This document shows positions 23,868 through 35,621 of a stretch of 64,000 nt of DNA, one piece after another. The notes under the pieces are model-generated. The model was not told the origin of the DNA. It made no database searches and saw nothing but the letters and a program-made list of their open reading frames with translations. How positions within the stretch are numbered: position 1 is the stretch's first letter; each line of letters begins with the position of its first letter. Source of the DNA: Hymenopellis radicata. Lineage: Eukaryota > Basidiomycota > Agaricomycetes > Agaricales > Physalacriaceae. The position numbers and the translations under genes are program-made. The stretch lies in the NCBI GenBank assembly GCA_015501595.1, contig JADNRX010000002.1, forward strand, positions 744,001 to 808,000, in the 5' to 3' direction.

Positions 23868-25635
23868 ATGTTCCCCTTCTTAGTCTATCTACTGGGCTTA
23901 CTCCCGGCGGCTTACTCGCTTCTTGCTTTCCCTGGTGCTGAAGGTTGTCAATCACTCACTGCCGCTTCTGATTTCCCAAATAACACTCCAATCCAGGGTT
24001 TGGAGCTCAAGCTACGGGTGGTCGTGGCGGTAGCGTTTACGTCGTCACCAATCTAAATGATTCTGGAGCGGGCAGTCTTCGTGACGCCGTTTCGGCGTCG
24101 AACAGGGTAATTATACACATTATATTTTGCGCATGCATTCCCGAATGGGTTTCTAGATCGTGGTCTTCGCTGTTGGCGGTCTTATAACGATTGATGACCG
24201 CATTGTAGTGAGCAGTCGTGTCACCATTGCTGGTCAGACGGCGCCTGGCGACGGTATCACAGTATATGGCAACGGCTTCTCCTTCTCCAATGCCGATAAT
24301 ACCATCACCCGTTATATCAGAATTAGGATGGGCACATCTGGTAAGAGCTGCTCATATAACTGGTGGTCGCGCGCTGGTTTAACCTGCTTTGCAGGCGATT
24401 CAGGAAAAGACGCGATCACGATTGCTGATGGATCGAACATGATTTTCGATCATGTTAGCGTCTCTTGGGGACGCGACGAAACATTCTCTATCAACGGAGA
24501 CGTCACGAACGTTACTATTTCTGACTCCATCATAGCACAAGGTCTGGAGACTCACAGCTGTGGTGGCCTCATACAGACAGACGGGGGTGTCAGCATCCTT
24601 AGGACACTTTACATCGACAACAAGACGCGTAATCCCAAGGTCAAGGGTGTCAATGACTTTGTAAACAACGTTGTACGTGCTGACTATTTCTCTGTTACTC
24701 GCTCTTCGCTGACACGGTCCATCTAGGTGTACAATTGGGGCTCAGGAGGAGGTAAAGTCGTATTGATATCCTATATTTCAGCGTCCTCATTATATACAGG
24801 TTACATTGCTGGTGACTCTGACGGACAGTCGTATGCGAACATCATCGGCAACATCTTCATTAGGTACGAGTTCCATAACTCAAAGAAACTAGTACCTACA
24901 TTATATCCGTTTATAGCGGCCCTTCGACGAGTGCACACCCTTGTGAGTATTCCGTCGCTTTTGATGTCGTACGCTCTCAATCGCTTCATGTAGTCACTCG
25001 TGGAAACGCAAACTTCCATACCTACGTGTCGAACAATTATTACGATCCTGACCAGGTATATCATAGGGAGCGATGATTCTTACTTTTCTTTGTCTCATTC
25101 GGTTCGCAGGACGGTACACTCAACGGTTGGATTTTATCTGAGAGTACCGACAACTACTCGGACGTTGACTTCCAAACGTCTCGATACGCTTATCCGACCG
25201 TTGGCACTCTCATGAGTCCTACAGATGCCCTTACCTATGTGAAGGCTCATGCCGGTGCTAGTAAAGTACGGGACCATGTTGACAAGTACTTGATCGACAC
25301 GGAAGTTTCGTCTCTTGGAAAAACCGGAGCCACCATCTCGGATCCCACCGCGTCCCCTATCAACGGGCCAGGTCCCATTAACGGCGGCACAGTATGTTGA
25401 CTCGCGTCTGTCTGGAACGCGTACTTACTTCGCGCTTTCAAGGCTCCCACGGACACTGACAACGACGGGATTCCTGACGCCTACGAAAGTGCTCATGGCA
25501 CCAATCCAAATATCGCCGATTCAACTGCCATCGCGTCAAATGGTTATGCCAGTAAGTTGTATTTGAAGACGTCCTAAGGATAGCAAAGATAACTGTTCAA
25601 CAGATATCGAGAACTACATCAACTCTTTGGTATAG
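23868..25635 (+). CDS. secreted pectate lyase, polysaccharide lyase family 1
   Basis: Extracellular enzyme that cleaves polygalacturonate by beta-elimination. Start [17 protein letters not shown] is a clear signal peptide; the mature part begins LLAFPGAEG. The PL1 beta-helix shows [60 protein letters not shown] and the Arg-containing segment [10 protein letters not shown] that matches the catalytic region. Near the C-terminus is [12 protein letters not shown], a calcium-binding repeat of the thrombospondin type 3/dockerin kind. About ten short exons; stop TAG at 25633-25635. One segment near SGKS...DKDAI may be an intron-flanked loop. Confidence 0.87.
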
Positions 25636-25767
25636 ACTGGGTACTTGTATCTACCTACTACTATGTACAACGCGAATTTACAATTCGAAAGCAATTGGAG
25701 AGCAAGGAAAACAGAAACAATGCAAAACAAAGCGGGGGAGAGCAGGAAACAATTTGCGAGAAGTTCA

Positions 25768-27080
25768 TCAGGAGTCGTGAGGGGTGTAGGGCGAATCATC
25801 GAAATAATCGTCTTCCTCGTCGTCCTCATCTTCCACATCCGGACTAGTGGATTCAACTTTGTTAATGTAGATAACTCCGTCATTTCGTTGCCCGCTCGTT
25901 GGGTAAGGCATGCTTTTCATGCTAACTACTCGCCGCGTCGGCGTAGCAAAAGGTTTAAGCGAATCCTGCATAGGATCAGTTCGTAGTCCACTCTCATAAA
26001 GGAAAACAATGGTTACACTATACAGAGAAGTCTTTGTCGTTTGCTCGAGAATTTGCGGAGGCATTGTGACCAATCGACGCGGTTGAGGACGATACATCGT
26101 CGAGGGCAACGAACGGGTTCCTCCCAGTCGAGCCGCAGGCGGCGAGCCCACAGAGGTAACTGGAATCTTGGGCGGAACGGTGAGGACGGGCGTAACAGGC
26201 GCACTTGCAGTACGCCTCTTTTCGGGAGGACTTCTAGTTATTGAGGTTTGTCGGTGGGATTCAGGCATAATCCCCTGAGCAATCAAAAAGTCTGCAGAAA
26301 TTTTAGTTGATGTGCCAAATCGCGAGAGTATAACGCGTACCACGAGACCTGTACCGGAACACGAAAGAAACATAGGTGCTCGGTTTCTTGGAATTGCCCG
26401 GTGTCGGATCATACGGTTTAAGTAGCCAAGTGAAATGAGATTGCTCGAAGGTCTTGATGTCCTGCCCGTATCTATGATGTAGTCTCAGCATAGCTTGCAG
26501 TGTTATATTCAAGGCTCGCGTACCCAATACGTATTTCGCCCGACTGACTTGCTGCCGGTGGGGAGGGAGGGTCCTGTATTGGGTTTGCGTTACGACTGGA
26601 AATACGTTTGATTCGTTTAATGCGTAGGGTAATCATGCCAGTGTCCGTCGACTTTCTCTCAGGAGAAGATGTAGCTGCTGCGTGGTTATTGCAAGGCTGG
26701 GAAGACAATAAGGATATCACGCACTGGCCTGTTCCGTAATCTGTTGGAATGTAAAAGGTCTCTCTGTGTTCTTGGAGGTCCTAACACCAGAACGAAAGGT
26801 GAACCCAGTACCGTATAGAAAACGTCCAGGAACAACGTGACCATCAAGCGTTATGAACGAACAAGTATCGACCTTTCCGTCGTGATCCTGCCAATACACG
26901 GCGAAAGCCTAAGGAACGGTAAGTTTAGGCAACGTCGCATTATCCAAAGCATGCCTGGTTTCGTTCACTGGGAATCCAGCATGATATTCGATGTGCGGCT
27001 GCATCCACCGCCACTAAATACTCTGGAAGCGGTTTCCCATTAGCTACAATCCAAGCGGAGAAGCCTCGATGGGTGAGCAT
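25768..27080 (-). CDS. DUF7918-type basidiomycete protein
   Basis: Uncharacterised protein that I match to the DUF7918 family, common and expanded in basidiomycetes. Start MLTHRGFSAWIVANGKPL at 27080, then LVAVDAAAHRISCWIPSERN and, after a 46-nt intron, AFAVYWQDHDGKVDT, FITLDGHVVPGRFLYG; later TDTGMITLRIKRIKR, GQDIKTFEQ and FVFRYRSRDFLIAQGIMP, the usual order of conserved blocks. The first intron (26909-26954) appears to be GC-AG (gcatgc...ccttag). The C-terminus is Pro/Arg-rich and ends with an acidic run DVEDEDDEEDDYFDD. Function unknown; family match is from memory of the motif pattern. Confidence 0.72.
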
Positions 27081-27490
27081 CGAGCACAGGTCATTCAAAT
27101 GTCGTATAAGGAAGAAGAAGGGGGAGGGGGAGCGCAGAGGGAGCCACTAAGGAATGGAGAAAGTTCAAATCAGGAAGCAAGTTGAATCGGAGGCACGGAC
27201 CGTTTTGCGATCGTGTTTTTTCGTGAACACGTGGTGTTGAACCAGTGAACCGCCATTACGATTCCATCGCCTCCCATGAGGCCTGAAAACGAGGCAGTAG
27301 TGGATAACGGTTGATCAGCTCCAGCCAGCTCCGTTAACGGCTGGCCGTGTTCCACCATTTGGAATCTCGCCACGGCATACAATTGTCCATCCTTACATAA
27401 TATAATAACGAACGCGGATATCGATTAGACATGCCTATAAAAAGCCTTACATTCCTTTGGCCTCTCCACAGCTTACGACCTCTTGCCACC
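27081..27490. other. intergenic, promoter of the aldehyde dehydrogenase gene
   Basis: About 410 bp between divergent genes. Purine-rich on the + strand at 27105-27160 next to the DUF7918 start, with a TATA box near the right end. No gene seen. Confidence 0.4.
27436..27443 (+). promoter_or_regulatory. TATA box of the aldehyde dehydrogenase gene
   Basis: TATAAAAA 48 bp before the ATG at 27491. It overlaps an in-frame upstream ATG at 27431, which therefore should lie outside the transcript; this decides the start codon. Confidence 0.6.
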
Positions 27491-29830
27491 ATGCCGACTA
27501 CCTTTACCCACAAGTTTGACACCCCCACTTTCAAGGGCACCGTGTCTATCAATACTGGTCTCTTCATTGGTGGTAAATTCGTCGACCCAGTAGAACCTGC
27601 AACCATCGAGTGAGTCTCAGTGAATGTCTGAATATTGTTGTGTACTCAAGCGGGCCTCTCTCAGCGTAATCAACCCAGGTACATTATCTTTAAGCATTTT
27701 CAGTACTGTAACGCTCCGGAACCTAACGTTCGTCGTATAGCCACTGGCAAAGTGATTACATCTGTTGCTGCAGGATCAGCCAAGGATGTCGATATTGCTG
27801 TTAAAGTCGCCAAAGAGGCGCGTGAACTGATCATCTGCCTATCTTTCCTAAACCCTTTCTCAGGCCTACAAAACCTCTTGGGGTTTGAAAGTGCCTGGTT
27901 CTGTTCGGGGAAAGTTGATGAACAAGCTTGCTGATCTCATCGAAAAACACACTGATGAATTCGCCGCGCTTGAATCCCTCAATGTCGGTAAGCCTGTAAC
28001 ACTAATCCCTCTGAAGCGCGCCCTTAATCAAGCTTGTTCCAGGAAAACCCTTCCTCATCACGAAAGCCCACGAGATGGCATCGGTTGTAGCAACTATTCG
28101 CTATTATGCCGGATGGGCAGATAAGATACAGGGCAAAACCATTGAAGTATATGCCCTTCCCTCGTTTCTGACCTGTTTCTAAACATTTGTATTTTCAGAC
28201 GACAGATCAGAAGCTTGCCTACACCCGCCATGAGCCATACGGCGTTGTGGTACGTGGTCGGTAACATTTTCACTTCGCTACTGACGATTCCATCTGTAGG
28301 GTCAAATTGTGCCATGGAACTTCCCATTGGTATGTACACGTCGACAACGACAGTGCTGTCAAACCCATTCCTTCGAATAGAGCATGATATCGTGGAAAAT
28401 TGGACCTGCTTTGGCGACTGGAAACACGATCGTCTTGAAGGTATAAGCTGTTTCGCTCCTCTCATTTAGCGATTCTCATCTGCGTCTCAGCCTTCTGAGT
28501 TGACTCCGCTCACAGCCCTTAGGCTTGCCGATCTTGTCATTGAGGCGGGATTCCCTCCTGGTGAGTCTAACCCGCGCATTTTCACCGAATTGCGCTCACC
28601 AATGTACTGAAAGGTGTCCTCAACATCGTGAATGGCTATGGTGTGTACCTTGCCGTTCCTGCTCGAACTTTTGAATGAATGAATTTCAGGCATGACGGTA
28701 GGACAGGCAATCAGCGAGAACCCTATTATCGAAAAGATTGCTTTCACCGGCAGCACCCTCACCGGACGCAAGATTCAAGAAGCAGCAGCAAGATCCAACC
28801 TGAAAACTGTGACGCTTGAGCTGGGTGGAAAGAGCCCCAACATCATCTTTGACGATGCGGACTTGGACCAAGCCGTCAAATGGGCTTCTCTCGGAATTTT
28901 GTAAGCTTTCCGTCTCCGTAATCTCCGGCTCTGCTCACATATCGTCCAGCTTTAACATGGGTATGCCGCATCCGGCAACGCTTCCGAATAGGTCAACTCA
29001 ATATTTTCAAGGTCAGTGTTGCAACGCCGGCTCCCGTATTTTCGTACAGGAGGGTATCTACGACCAATTCCTCGCTCAGTTCACCGAAGTCGCCAAAGGA
29101 CTCGTTCCGGCAACTGGGATCCTTTCGATCCTTCCACGAAGCATGGTCCCCAGGTCTCTCAGATTCAGTTTGATGTGAGAAACTCCCTTGATCGTCTTGA
29201 ATATTCCTCAATTCCTCCAAGAAAGTTCTGGGATACATTGATTCTGCGACGATCGGAAGGCGCCACCATTCATATTGGAGGATCTCGCCATGGCTCTGAA
29301 GGCTACTTCATCCAACCGACTCTAGTGACTGAGTGCAAAACAAACATGAAGATTGTCCAAGAGGAAGTCTTTGGACCCGTCGCAGCCATCATCAAGTTCA
29401 AGACTGAAGAAGGTACGAGTCGTCTAGGATTACGCTAACATGTGGCGATAAATTCTAACGGCGCACTGTTCAGAGGTCATCGAGATGGCAAATGATACTG
29501 TATATGGTCTTTCAGCTGCGGTGTTCACTGAAAACTCAAGCCGCGCTATCCGTGTCGCGCATGCTTTGGAGTCTGGCCAGACCTTTGTGCGGATCGCATT
29601 TCATACGTTTCAGCCAAGCGTCTTACCGATTTTTCACAGGTGAATTGTTTCAATAGCGTCGAGAAGAACATGCCTTTTGGCGGATACAAGCAGTCGGGCA
29701 TTGGTCGTGAACTCGGAGAATACGCGCTGGATATGTTAGCTATTTTCCCGTCGCCCCACGCTTAAGCTCACACTGCCCCAGGTACACCCAAGTCAAGGCC
29801 GTCCACATTAACATTGGAATGAAACTGTAA
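27491..29830 (+). CDS. aldehyde dehydrogenase
   Basis: NAD(P)-dependent oxidation of aldehydes to acids, class 1/2 type, about 500 residues. Start [16 protein letters not shown]; the ATG at 27431 is rejected because it sits on the TATA box. Seen in order: [37 protein letters not shown], the cofactor region [10 protein letters not shown] and [23 protein letters not shown], the general base Glu in [10 protein letters not shown], the catalytic Cys in [22 protein letters not shown] and [18 protein letters not shown]; stop TAA at 29828-29830. It has many short introns, including one right at the catalytic segment. No targeting sequence is evident with this start, so probably cytosolic. Confidence 0.93.
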
Positions 29831-30015
29831 TGAATGTATTGAGAGAGCTTGTACGACCAGTTTAGGATGAATACACGGAATTTTGCAATCGAACACAATT
29901 TAATTTATCGCCCGATTGCGCGCCCGCGCGTCATGGCGCGTCATTATCCATCGTCATGCTCGTCATGCTCTCCGATGCTGAGCGCTTCGTGACGTAACCG
30001 GACACCACACAAGGG

Positions 30016-30022
30016 TATAAAA
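30016..30022 (+). promoter_or_regulatory. TATA box of the HSP12-type gene
   Basis: TATAAAA 93 bp upstream of the ATG at 30109, in a strong promoter-like setting with a C-rich, A/C-rich leader (caccatacacccatcc) after it. Confidence 0.6.
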
Positions 30023-30108
30023 GCGCAGAGAAATCCATCGTCTCTTCACCACTTCCCTTAACCACCTTTACACCATACACCCATCCACACCAACTTGATC
30101 AGTTCATA

Positions 30109-30519
30109 ATGTCGGACACCGGACGTCAATCTTTCACCGATAAGGCTTCCTCTGCCATGAAGGTACATCGATTCGTTTCTCATGCATGTGCGCGTAGCTC
30201 ACCGTCGTTATAGCCCGACCAGCAGAAGTCCATGACCGAGCAGGCTGGCGACAAGTTGAAGGGCGTTGCCGATAGCGTCTCCTCCACCATGCAACCTGAG
30301 GTTGGTCGTGTGGCGCATTTTCTGAACAGTCATTAATAGTCCCCTAGAGCCAGAAGTCCGCTGGCCAGAAGATGGGCGACACCTTTAGCGGCAACTCCAA
30401 CCAGAACCAGGTAAGCAGCGTGCTGGTTGTCAGTGTTTTACTGACGGTTTTTGTAGAGCTCCATGCTTGATTCAGCCAAGGAAGCCGTTGGTTTGGGTGG
30501 TTCCAACGAGCGCAAGTAG
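30109..30519 (+). CDS. HSP12/HSP9-type small stress protein
   Basis: Small hydrophilic protein of the HSP9/HSP12 (WH11) family, induced by heat, salt or stationary phase in fungi and able to stabilise membranes. Four exons give about 88 residues: MSDTGRQSFTDKASSAMKPD, the family signature; then QQKSMTEQAGDKLKGVADS, SGQKMGDTFSG-like repeat units and a C-terminus SAKEAVGLGG. Introns have the usual length and GT-AG ends. The protein lacks Cys and hydrophobic cores, as expected. The strong TATA box and long pyrimidine/adenine-rich leader fit high, regulated expression. Confidence 0.9.
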
Positions 30520-30749
30520 GTTATGGACATTATGCATTACCAGTTGTACAATAAATGTAAACGGCTTTGAAATAAGCTTTTGTTTGAACTACCTTTTGCC
30601 ATAACATGTAAGATTCGTTGAGCTGTATCAGGCATGCCACAGTGCGGCCACGGCACTTGCGAGTTGCATGTCTCCTGTTTACGATGTACGGTTGTGTAGC
30701 TATATTGGGGATCGAAAGAAGGTCAGGCTACCGGTCAAACGAATACATA

Positions 30750-32359
30750 TCAAGTCGAGAGTACTGGTACTCTTCCTGATTCTACACTCTGGGGTACCTC
30801 CTGCTTTTCCCGTTCGTTCTTGCCCACGAGTTCGCCGTTTGCGTGTTTCTTTGCAATTGCCTCGGCCTCTGCTTCCGCCATCTTCTCCTCTAGCAATCCT
30901 TGTAGCTCCTGCTCCAACTCGTCTTCATCGAATGTGGCGCCTCCTGCAATATCAACCCCGTCACGTATAGCTTCGTCAATTTCTCGGGCATCAGCGTTGG
31001 CATCTGCTAAAGCTTCCATAGTCTCATCGATAGTTTCACGTTGGAGTGAAGGATGTGCGAGTATCATCTTGAGCGTCGCCGTCGATTGCGCATAAGACGA
31101 CATGATCTTCAGATGCATTGAGTACACGGAAATGAACGACTCCTAGTGGCTTACATCAATGTCACCCGCCGCAGCTTCCACGCTGAGCAGTGTGCCTTCT
31201 AGATTATCCAAAGCAGTCAACCGTTTCGTGAGCAGGTCTTGTACCGCCTTTCGCGAACGAATACAGCTAAGTGCCATGGGCTTGCGCTTCTGTTTGAGAG
31301 CATCGGATGCCCGTTGCGTTAAACTGTCGAGTGTGAATCAATCACTAACTACGGGGATGAAATTGCGACGAACCTATCCACTTTGTTGTGCAACTGTTCC
31401 ACTTGTGTTTGCATATTTGCAACGGCGACTTTGAGCTCCAAAATACCTTTATCGACCGCGGTGAGCTGTGCAGACTCGTGGGTCGCAACGAACTTGATTG
31501 CCTAGCATATAGATGTAAGCGGTTTGGTTGACAATTTCTACGGTACCACGAACTTCTTTGTCCACGAAGACCGCTTTCTTGTCCCTCTCCAAGTACTTGA
31601 GAACCACAATCGCGTCAGCTCTACTCATTGCGGTATTAGATGCCAGACCGACGCATGTCGCGAACTGCTGACAAAACATATCGAGAGTGTACAAAACGTC
31701 TCCGGGGCCGGAGGCTTGGCTTGTTGAGTCGCTAGGACGTTTTCTCCAGCTCGCTCGATGAGACGAAGAACGACGTATTCGCCTTCCCATTTCCTATTAT
31801 CGGAGCTTGAGAACAGTCCGTCCTGGCCGACAATGCCCATCTGCTCCAAAGCCCACCATAGAGGCTTTGCAATGAGGTATGAGGCAATGAGTGACGGGAG
31901 TGTGCTTAATATTGATGATGATGCATATATTGATTGATTCAAAGAGAAGAATGCGGATTTCGGTATGAGAGCAGGGAGCGCTGGTGAGGCATTGGGCGTA
32001 GGCTGTAAGAGTTCGGTCTTCGCTAGGACACAATATCATTTAGATAAGCTCAGGGAACGCGACAAACGCGGCGCTTACGACTGCGGTACCCAATCCAATG
32101 GGCTTCCCACACCGTCCACTCTTAGTGCATCCGACAAAGACCGTGAAGCGTTCAGAACGAGCCTATCCGAGCTGTTCGTCTGGAGTCCTTCACTCACGAA
32201 GTCCTCTAGTGTCCTCCGCCACCACTCGACATTGGCGTGAAATGCAGCCGGATTCGCAGCTTTCTGAGGCAGTATATCGGAATATAAGGCTTGAAGGCGC
32301 GCCTTGGAGGTGGTTTTGTACGTGGGAAGACTGAGATGGGGAGAGTCTAGTGGCGCCAT
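30750..32359 (-). CDS. CHM7/CHMP7-like ESCRT-III protein
   Basis: Snf7-family protein that in other fungi acts at the nuclear envelope to recruit ESCRT-III. The N-terminal half (MAPLDSPHLSLPTYKTTSKA; RLQALYSDILPQKAANPAAF; WWALEQMGIVGQDGL; YVVLRLIERAGENVL) resembles the winged-helix half of CHM7. The C-terminal half is a Snf7 domain: MSRADAIVVLKYLERDKKAV, a coiled coil with LELKVAVANMQTQVEQLHNK, ALKQKRKPMALSCIRSRKAV, then TIDETMEALADANADAREID and a charged tail. Several introns. An in-frame ATG seven codons upstream (32380) is an alternative start. Confidence 0.82.
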
Positions 32360-32380
32360 TGGTGGTCGTGGTGAAAACAA

Positions 32381-32812
32381 CGTGGGTCAGTCCGGGCCGA
32401 GCTTCCGAATTTATTCAAGTTGTTCGCGGCGCTTACTCCTGTGCAAACAGTAGGTATCTCGTTCGAGTCCGTATCAGTGAATAATATGAAAGGAATACAT
32501 AGTAAAACGAATCAAGGCAGTGTCCGCTTTGGCATAAGTTACATTCATTACTCTAAGCACGTTTCAAAGTCTCTTGCGGCTTATAACGCCACTGTCCACG
32601 TCCATCACTGTCAGGTTCCGGTACGTGATGATGATTCTGCTCTGTTAAAACGTTGGACGACTCCGCTGCAGGAAAAATAGAGGAATCGTGTGCCGACGGC
32701 GTCTGTCATATTGTCCAGATGAAAAGTCATGGCTTGGAGATGCTGAGACTCACATAAACGATGTTGTGATAGCCAATACTTGAAAGCGTTTCGGATCGTG
32801 AGCTATATTCTG
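32381..32812. other. intergenic, no gene seen
   Basis: About 430 bp between the CHM7-like start and the likely stop of the first Cys-rich membrane protein gene. The latter's cytoplasmic tail or 3' untranslated region may reach into it, because its last exon is uncertain. Confidence 0.35.
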
Positions 32813-34010
32813 GGTCAATTGAATCCGCATTAAGCGTAAAAATAAGAGCTTACGCAGGACGTGCCAAAAGAATGGGAGGCGGAGGATCAGTCGAATTGTT
32901 CCTGGAGTGCGTTGGAACAGATTGGTACTGCATGGACAGAATTTTATAACTGGCATTTAGTCGCCAATGACGCCACACTCTGATAGCCAGTACGGCTCCG
33001 ACAATGATGGCAAAAGAGACGACTATTCCTATGATTGCCCATGCTGCAGTCGAAAGCTTCCGATTTCGGGCTGCTGAGAGGTTATCGATGTCCGGCGTGC
33101 CGTCAGATGTTGGCACGAGGCTTGTAGTAGCCATGGTGCTCGGCTCCGAGGAACTTGAATGTGTCCACGAGGTGGTGGATTGAACAGACGATGAAGAAGA
33201 TGAAAACGATGTCGAAGAACTCTTCGTATGGGTGCTTGTCGTCGTGGTCGTTGAAGTTGGATAGTAATCCGGAAGGTGTTTACTCGCCCATTCTTGAGCC
33301 TTGGCAGCGTCAAATGTATCTCCCTCCTGAAGATTTAATCAGTTTACACCGAGAAGTCGTGGTTATGTCTCACCGCGTAGTTCAAGTAGGCCCACTGGGG
33401 TATGGATGTATTTTCCGGGATTTCCGATGGGAGCCTGGATGCAGGATGAAAAATAGCATAGATGGCATACTATCCGGAGAACTTACGACGAGATAAATGC
33501 CTCGGGACATTGTGCATTCCAAGCGCTCCAGCTAAAAATCCAAATTACGACGTGCCCTAGAACCAAAAGGATTTGAAAACAAACCTTACATAGTTTTTGC
33601 CTTGACAAGCAGCGCAGGCCGAGAACAACGCATACACGACAGTGTTGCATTCACAAGGATTTGCGTCTCGTTCAGTAGCGGGGCCCGTATACTGCATATT
33701 GTCCGATAACGCGTTCACAGATGACACTAGACTCAAGAAGCGGGAATGAAGAGCGTCACAAGGTCGGAGCGAGAGTGTAGCGTACCTTCACCTGTGCATG
33801 GTTGCAACGCATATGCAGCGACCTCACAAGGAGTCTGATTGCATGCATTAATGCTCTGAAAATTTCGTTAAGGAAAGTATCGAACAGCACTCAAGAGATG
33901 CTTACCCAATCGAAGGAAGACGAACAGACTACGTTCGAGATTGAGGCTGCTCTGACAGGTAACCAGAACCAAGATGACAAGAGTAGGAGTCCCTGAGTAA
34001 AACCTAGCAT
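32813..34010 (-). CDS. Cys-rich single-pass membrane protein, paralogue A
   Basis: First of four same-strand paralogues. Start MLGFTQGLLLLSSWFWLPVR (signal peptide), then CSSSFDW and, after an intron, NACNQTPCEVAAYALQPC. The Cys core follows: NPCECNTVVYALFSACAACQ, then WSAWNAQCPEAFIS, NTSIPQWAYLNYA and TFDAAKAQEW. A long Ser/Thr mucin-like stretch leads to one membrane helix (AAWAIIGIVVSFAIIVGAVL) and a short basic cytoplasmic tail. The 3' end is uncertain: an intron after LLARPA leads almost at once to a stop at 32813, but the tail could be longer. Topology suggests a cell-surface protein. Function unknown; I know the pattern as recurring in mushroom genomes. Confidence 0.72.
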
Positions 34011-34157
34011 AGCGGTGAGCCTCCCCTGCCGCTTAGTGACTTGCGATGCTCATGGATAAAGGTGTTGATAGTCGGGTTCTGAAATTCTCTCCGGGAAACA
34101 AGGGCCTTTCCAGGAAGTGACAGCACATCAACGCATGACACGCGTTCTTTCGCCGCG

Positions 34158-34719
34158 TTAAGTATGAGCGTGGTAAACCGGCGGTAGGCACTGGAGCCAT
34201 AACATACTAGCCTTCTGAGGAACATTTCCGGAAGAGCCGAGTTCGATTTGAACCGTGTGCCAGTCGTTGTATATCTGCATTTGGAGGACTTCGTGCCGTC
34301 GGGCGTTCAGACCGTAGGAAATTGAGTACACTTGGGTGACAAGGGAACGTGAGTTGTGATCTTCCACACTCACAAAAATACGAGGTGCTCCGTAGATTCT
34401 GCGTTCAAGACCGGTAATGTCGTCGTACAGAAACACAAGACATGGGGGATCGTGACATTGTGCCGTGCGGTTTCGACAAAGAATGGAAGACCGAAGAAAA
34501 AGTGCGTTCCTTCAAGCCATCCGGGTCGTTACCATCAACAAGGTGATGATCTGTGGCGATCACTGCAGTGTCATTTCCTGTACAGCGGAAGAAGAAGACG
34601 AGGTGCAGGGAACAAAGGGAACAAAGTAACAGTCGTCTGTTCCCCATACGTACGTATACATAAGTTGTACATGAGTGCAGTTGACTCGAAAGCGTAACTT
34701 CAAGATGGCCGTCGTCCAC
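34158..34719 (-). CDS. uncertain hypothetical gene
   Basis: Between paralogue A and the acetyltransferase, two overlapping open stretches on the minus strand could be exons: one with VIATDHHLVDGNDPDG and one with DITGLERRIYGAPRIFVSV ... DWHTVQIELGSSGNVPQ. The second looks protein-like in composition and ends at a plausible splice site. I recognise no family, and the start and exon joins are not settled. It could be a gene fragment. Confidence 0.3.
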
Positions 34720-34720
34720 C

Positions 34721-35621
34721 TCAGGTTTTAACGATAATTATATACTCGTGCCCATCAAGCAAATCCCCCAAAGGCCACGCGTCCTTTCCGTATTTCTCGC
34801 GGAACTCGGCGAGCGCGCGAAGCGGTTCCTCACGGTCGACGAAGAAATCCGTAAGCACGGAGGAAACAGTATTCGAAGAAGTGGATTTATCGAAAGCCGT
34901 GCCGACGAGTTTTGCTGTACGCAGGTACTCAACAGGCGTCGTCTCGAGAATGCTCGCGGCGTTCTCGCGTATGAAAGAAAGGTCAACCGTCGTGATCCAG
35001 TGAGACCCTGTATTAGACAAGGTTAAGTCGATGTTGCTCAGTGTCTGCAAACGCGTACATACCACCGACGGCCGACAGTGCAATGCAGGCGGCAGGGTGA
35101 GACGAGACGAGACCAAAAGCGTTGAACCCGCCGCCGTCTCGCAAAGAACGAATTAGGTATGTTGCGATGCCTTTGCGGCGGTGGTCGGCGCTCACAACGA
35201 GCTGCGTGATCCAGCAGACGGCGGTGGCTGTCAATAAACAAATCACGATGACCGCACGAATCAGTGACCAAGTACGACGTACCCGGCCCATAATCCCAGC
35301 GAGTGGCAAACGCGTGCCCGACGAGTGTGTTTCCGCTCAAACACAAAGCTAGGTTACTATTCTCGGCATCCCCGACACACTGAGCCCGCAGCTTGTTCGT
35401 GGACATTTTCACACGAGCCCCTGATGATCGATTAGGAAAGAGCGACGAAAACACTGAAGAACGAGTAACAGACCCGGCGTTTGATGTGAACTGACCTCGA
35501 CCGCTCGCTCTCCCCAGACCCCATAATTGGCGTTGAAAAGGGTGGCACAAGCCTGAAGCTGACTATCGGTGACATCGCCGCCCTTCACGACGACGAAAGT
35601 AAGACCTGACGTGGTACTCAT
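34721..35621 (-). CDS. GNAT-like N-acetyltransferase
   Basis: Probable acetyl-CoA-dependent acetyltransferase. Start MSTTSGLTFVVVKGGDVTDS, then ACATLFNANYGVWGERA, and after an intron NLALCLSGNTLVGHAFATRW. The GNAT acetyl-CoA loop is visible in ITQLVVSADHRRKGIATYLI (the R-R-K-G-I-A pattern), followed by the strand FGLVSSHPAACIAL. The C-terminal third (RENAASILETTPVEYLRTAK ... YIIIVKT) is specific to a fungal subgroup. Introns start gtcagt and gtacgt. Substrate unknown. The in-frame ATG 36 codons upstream (35729) is disfavoured because the extension has no conserved look. Confidence 0.72.
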
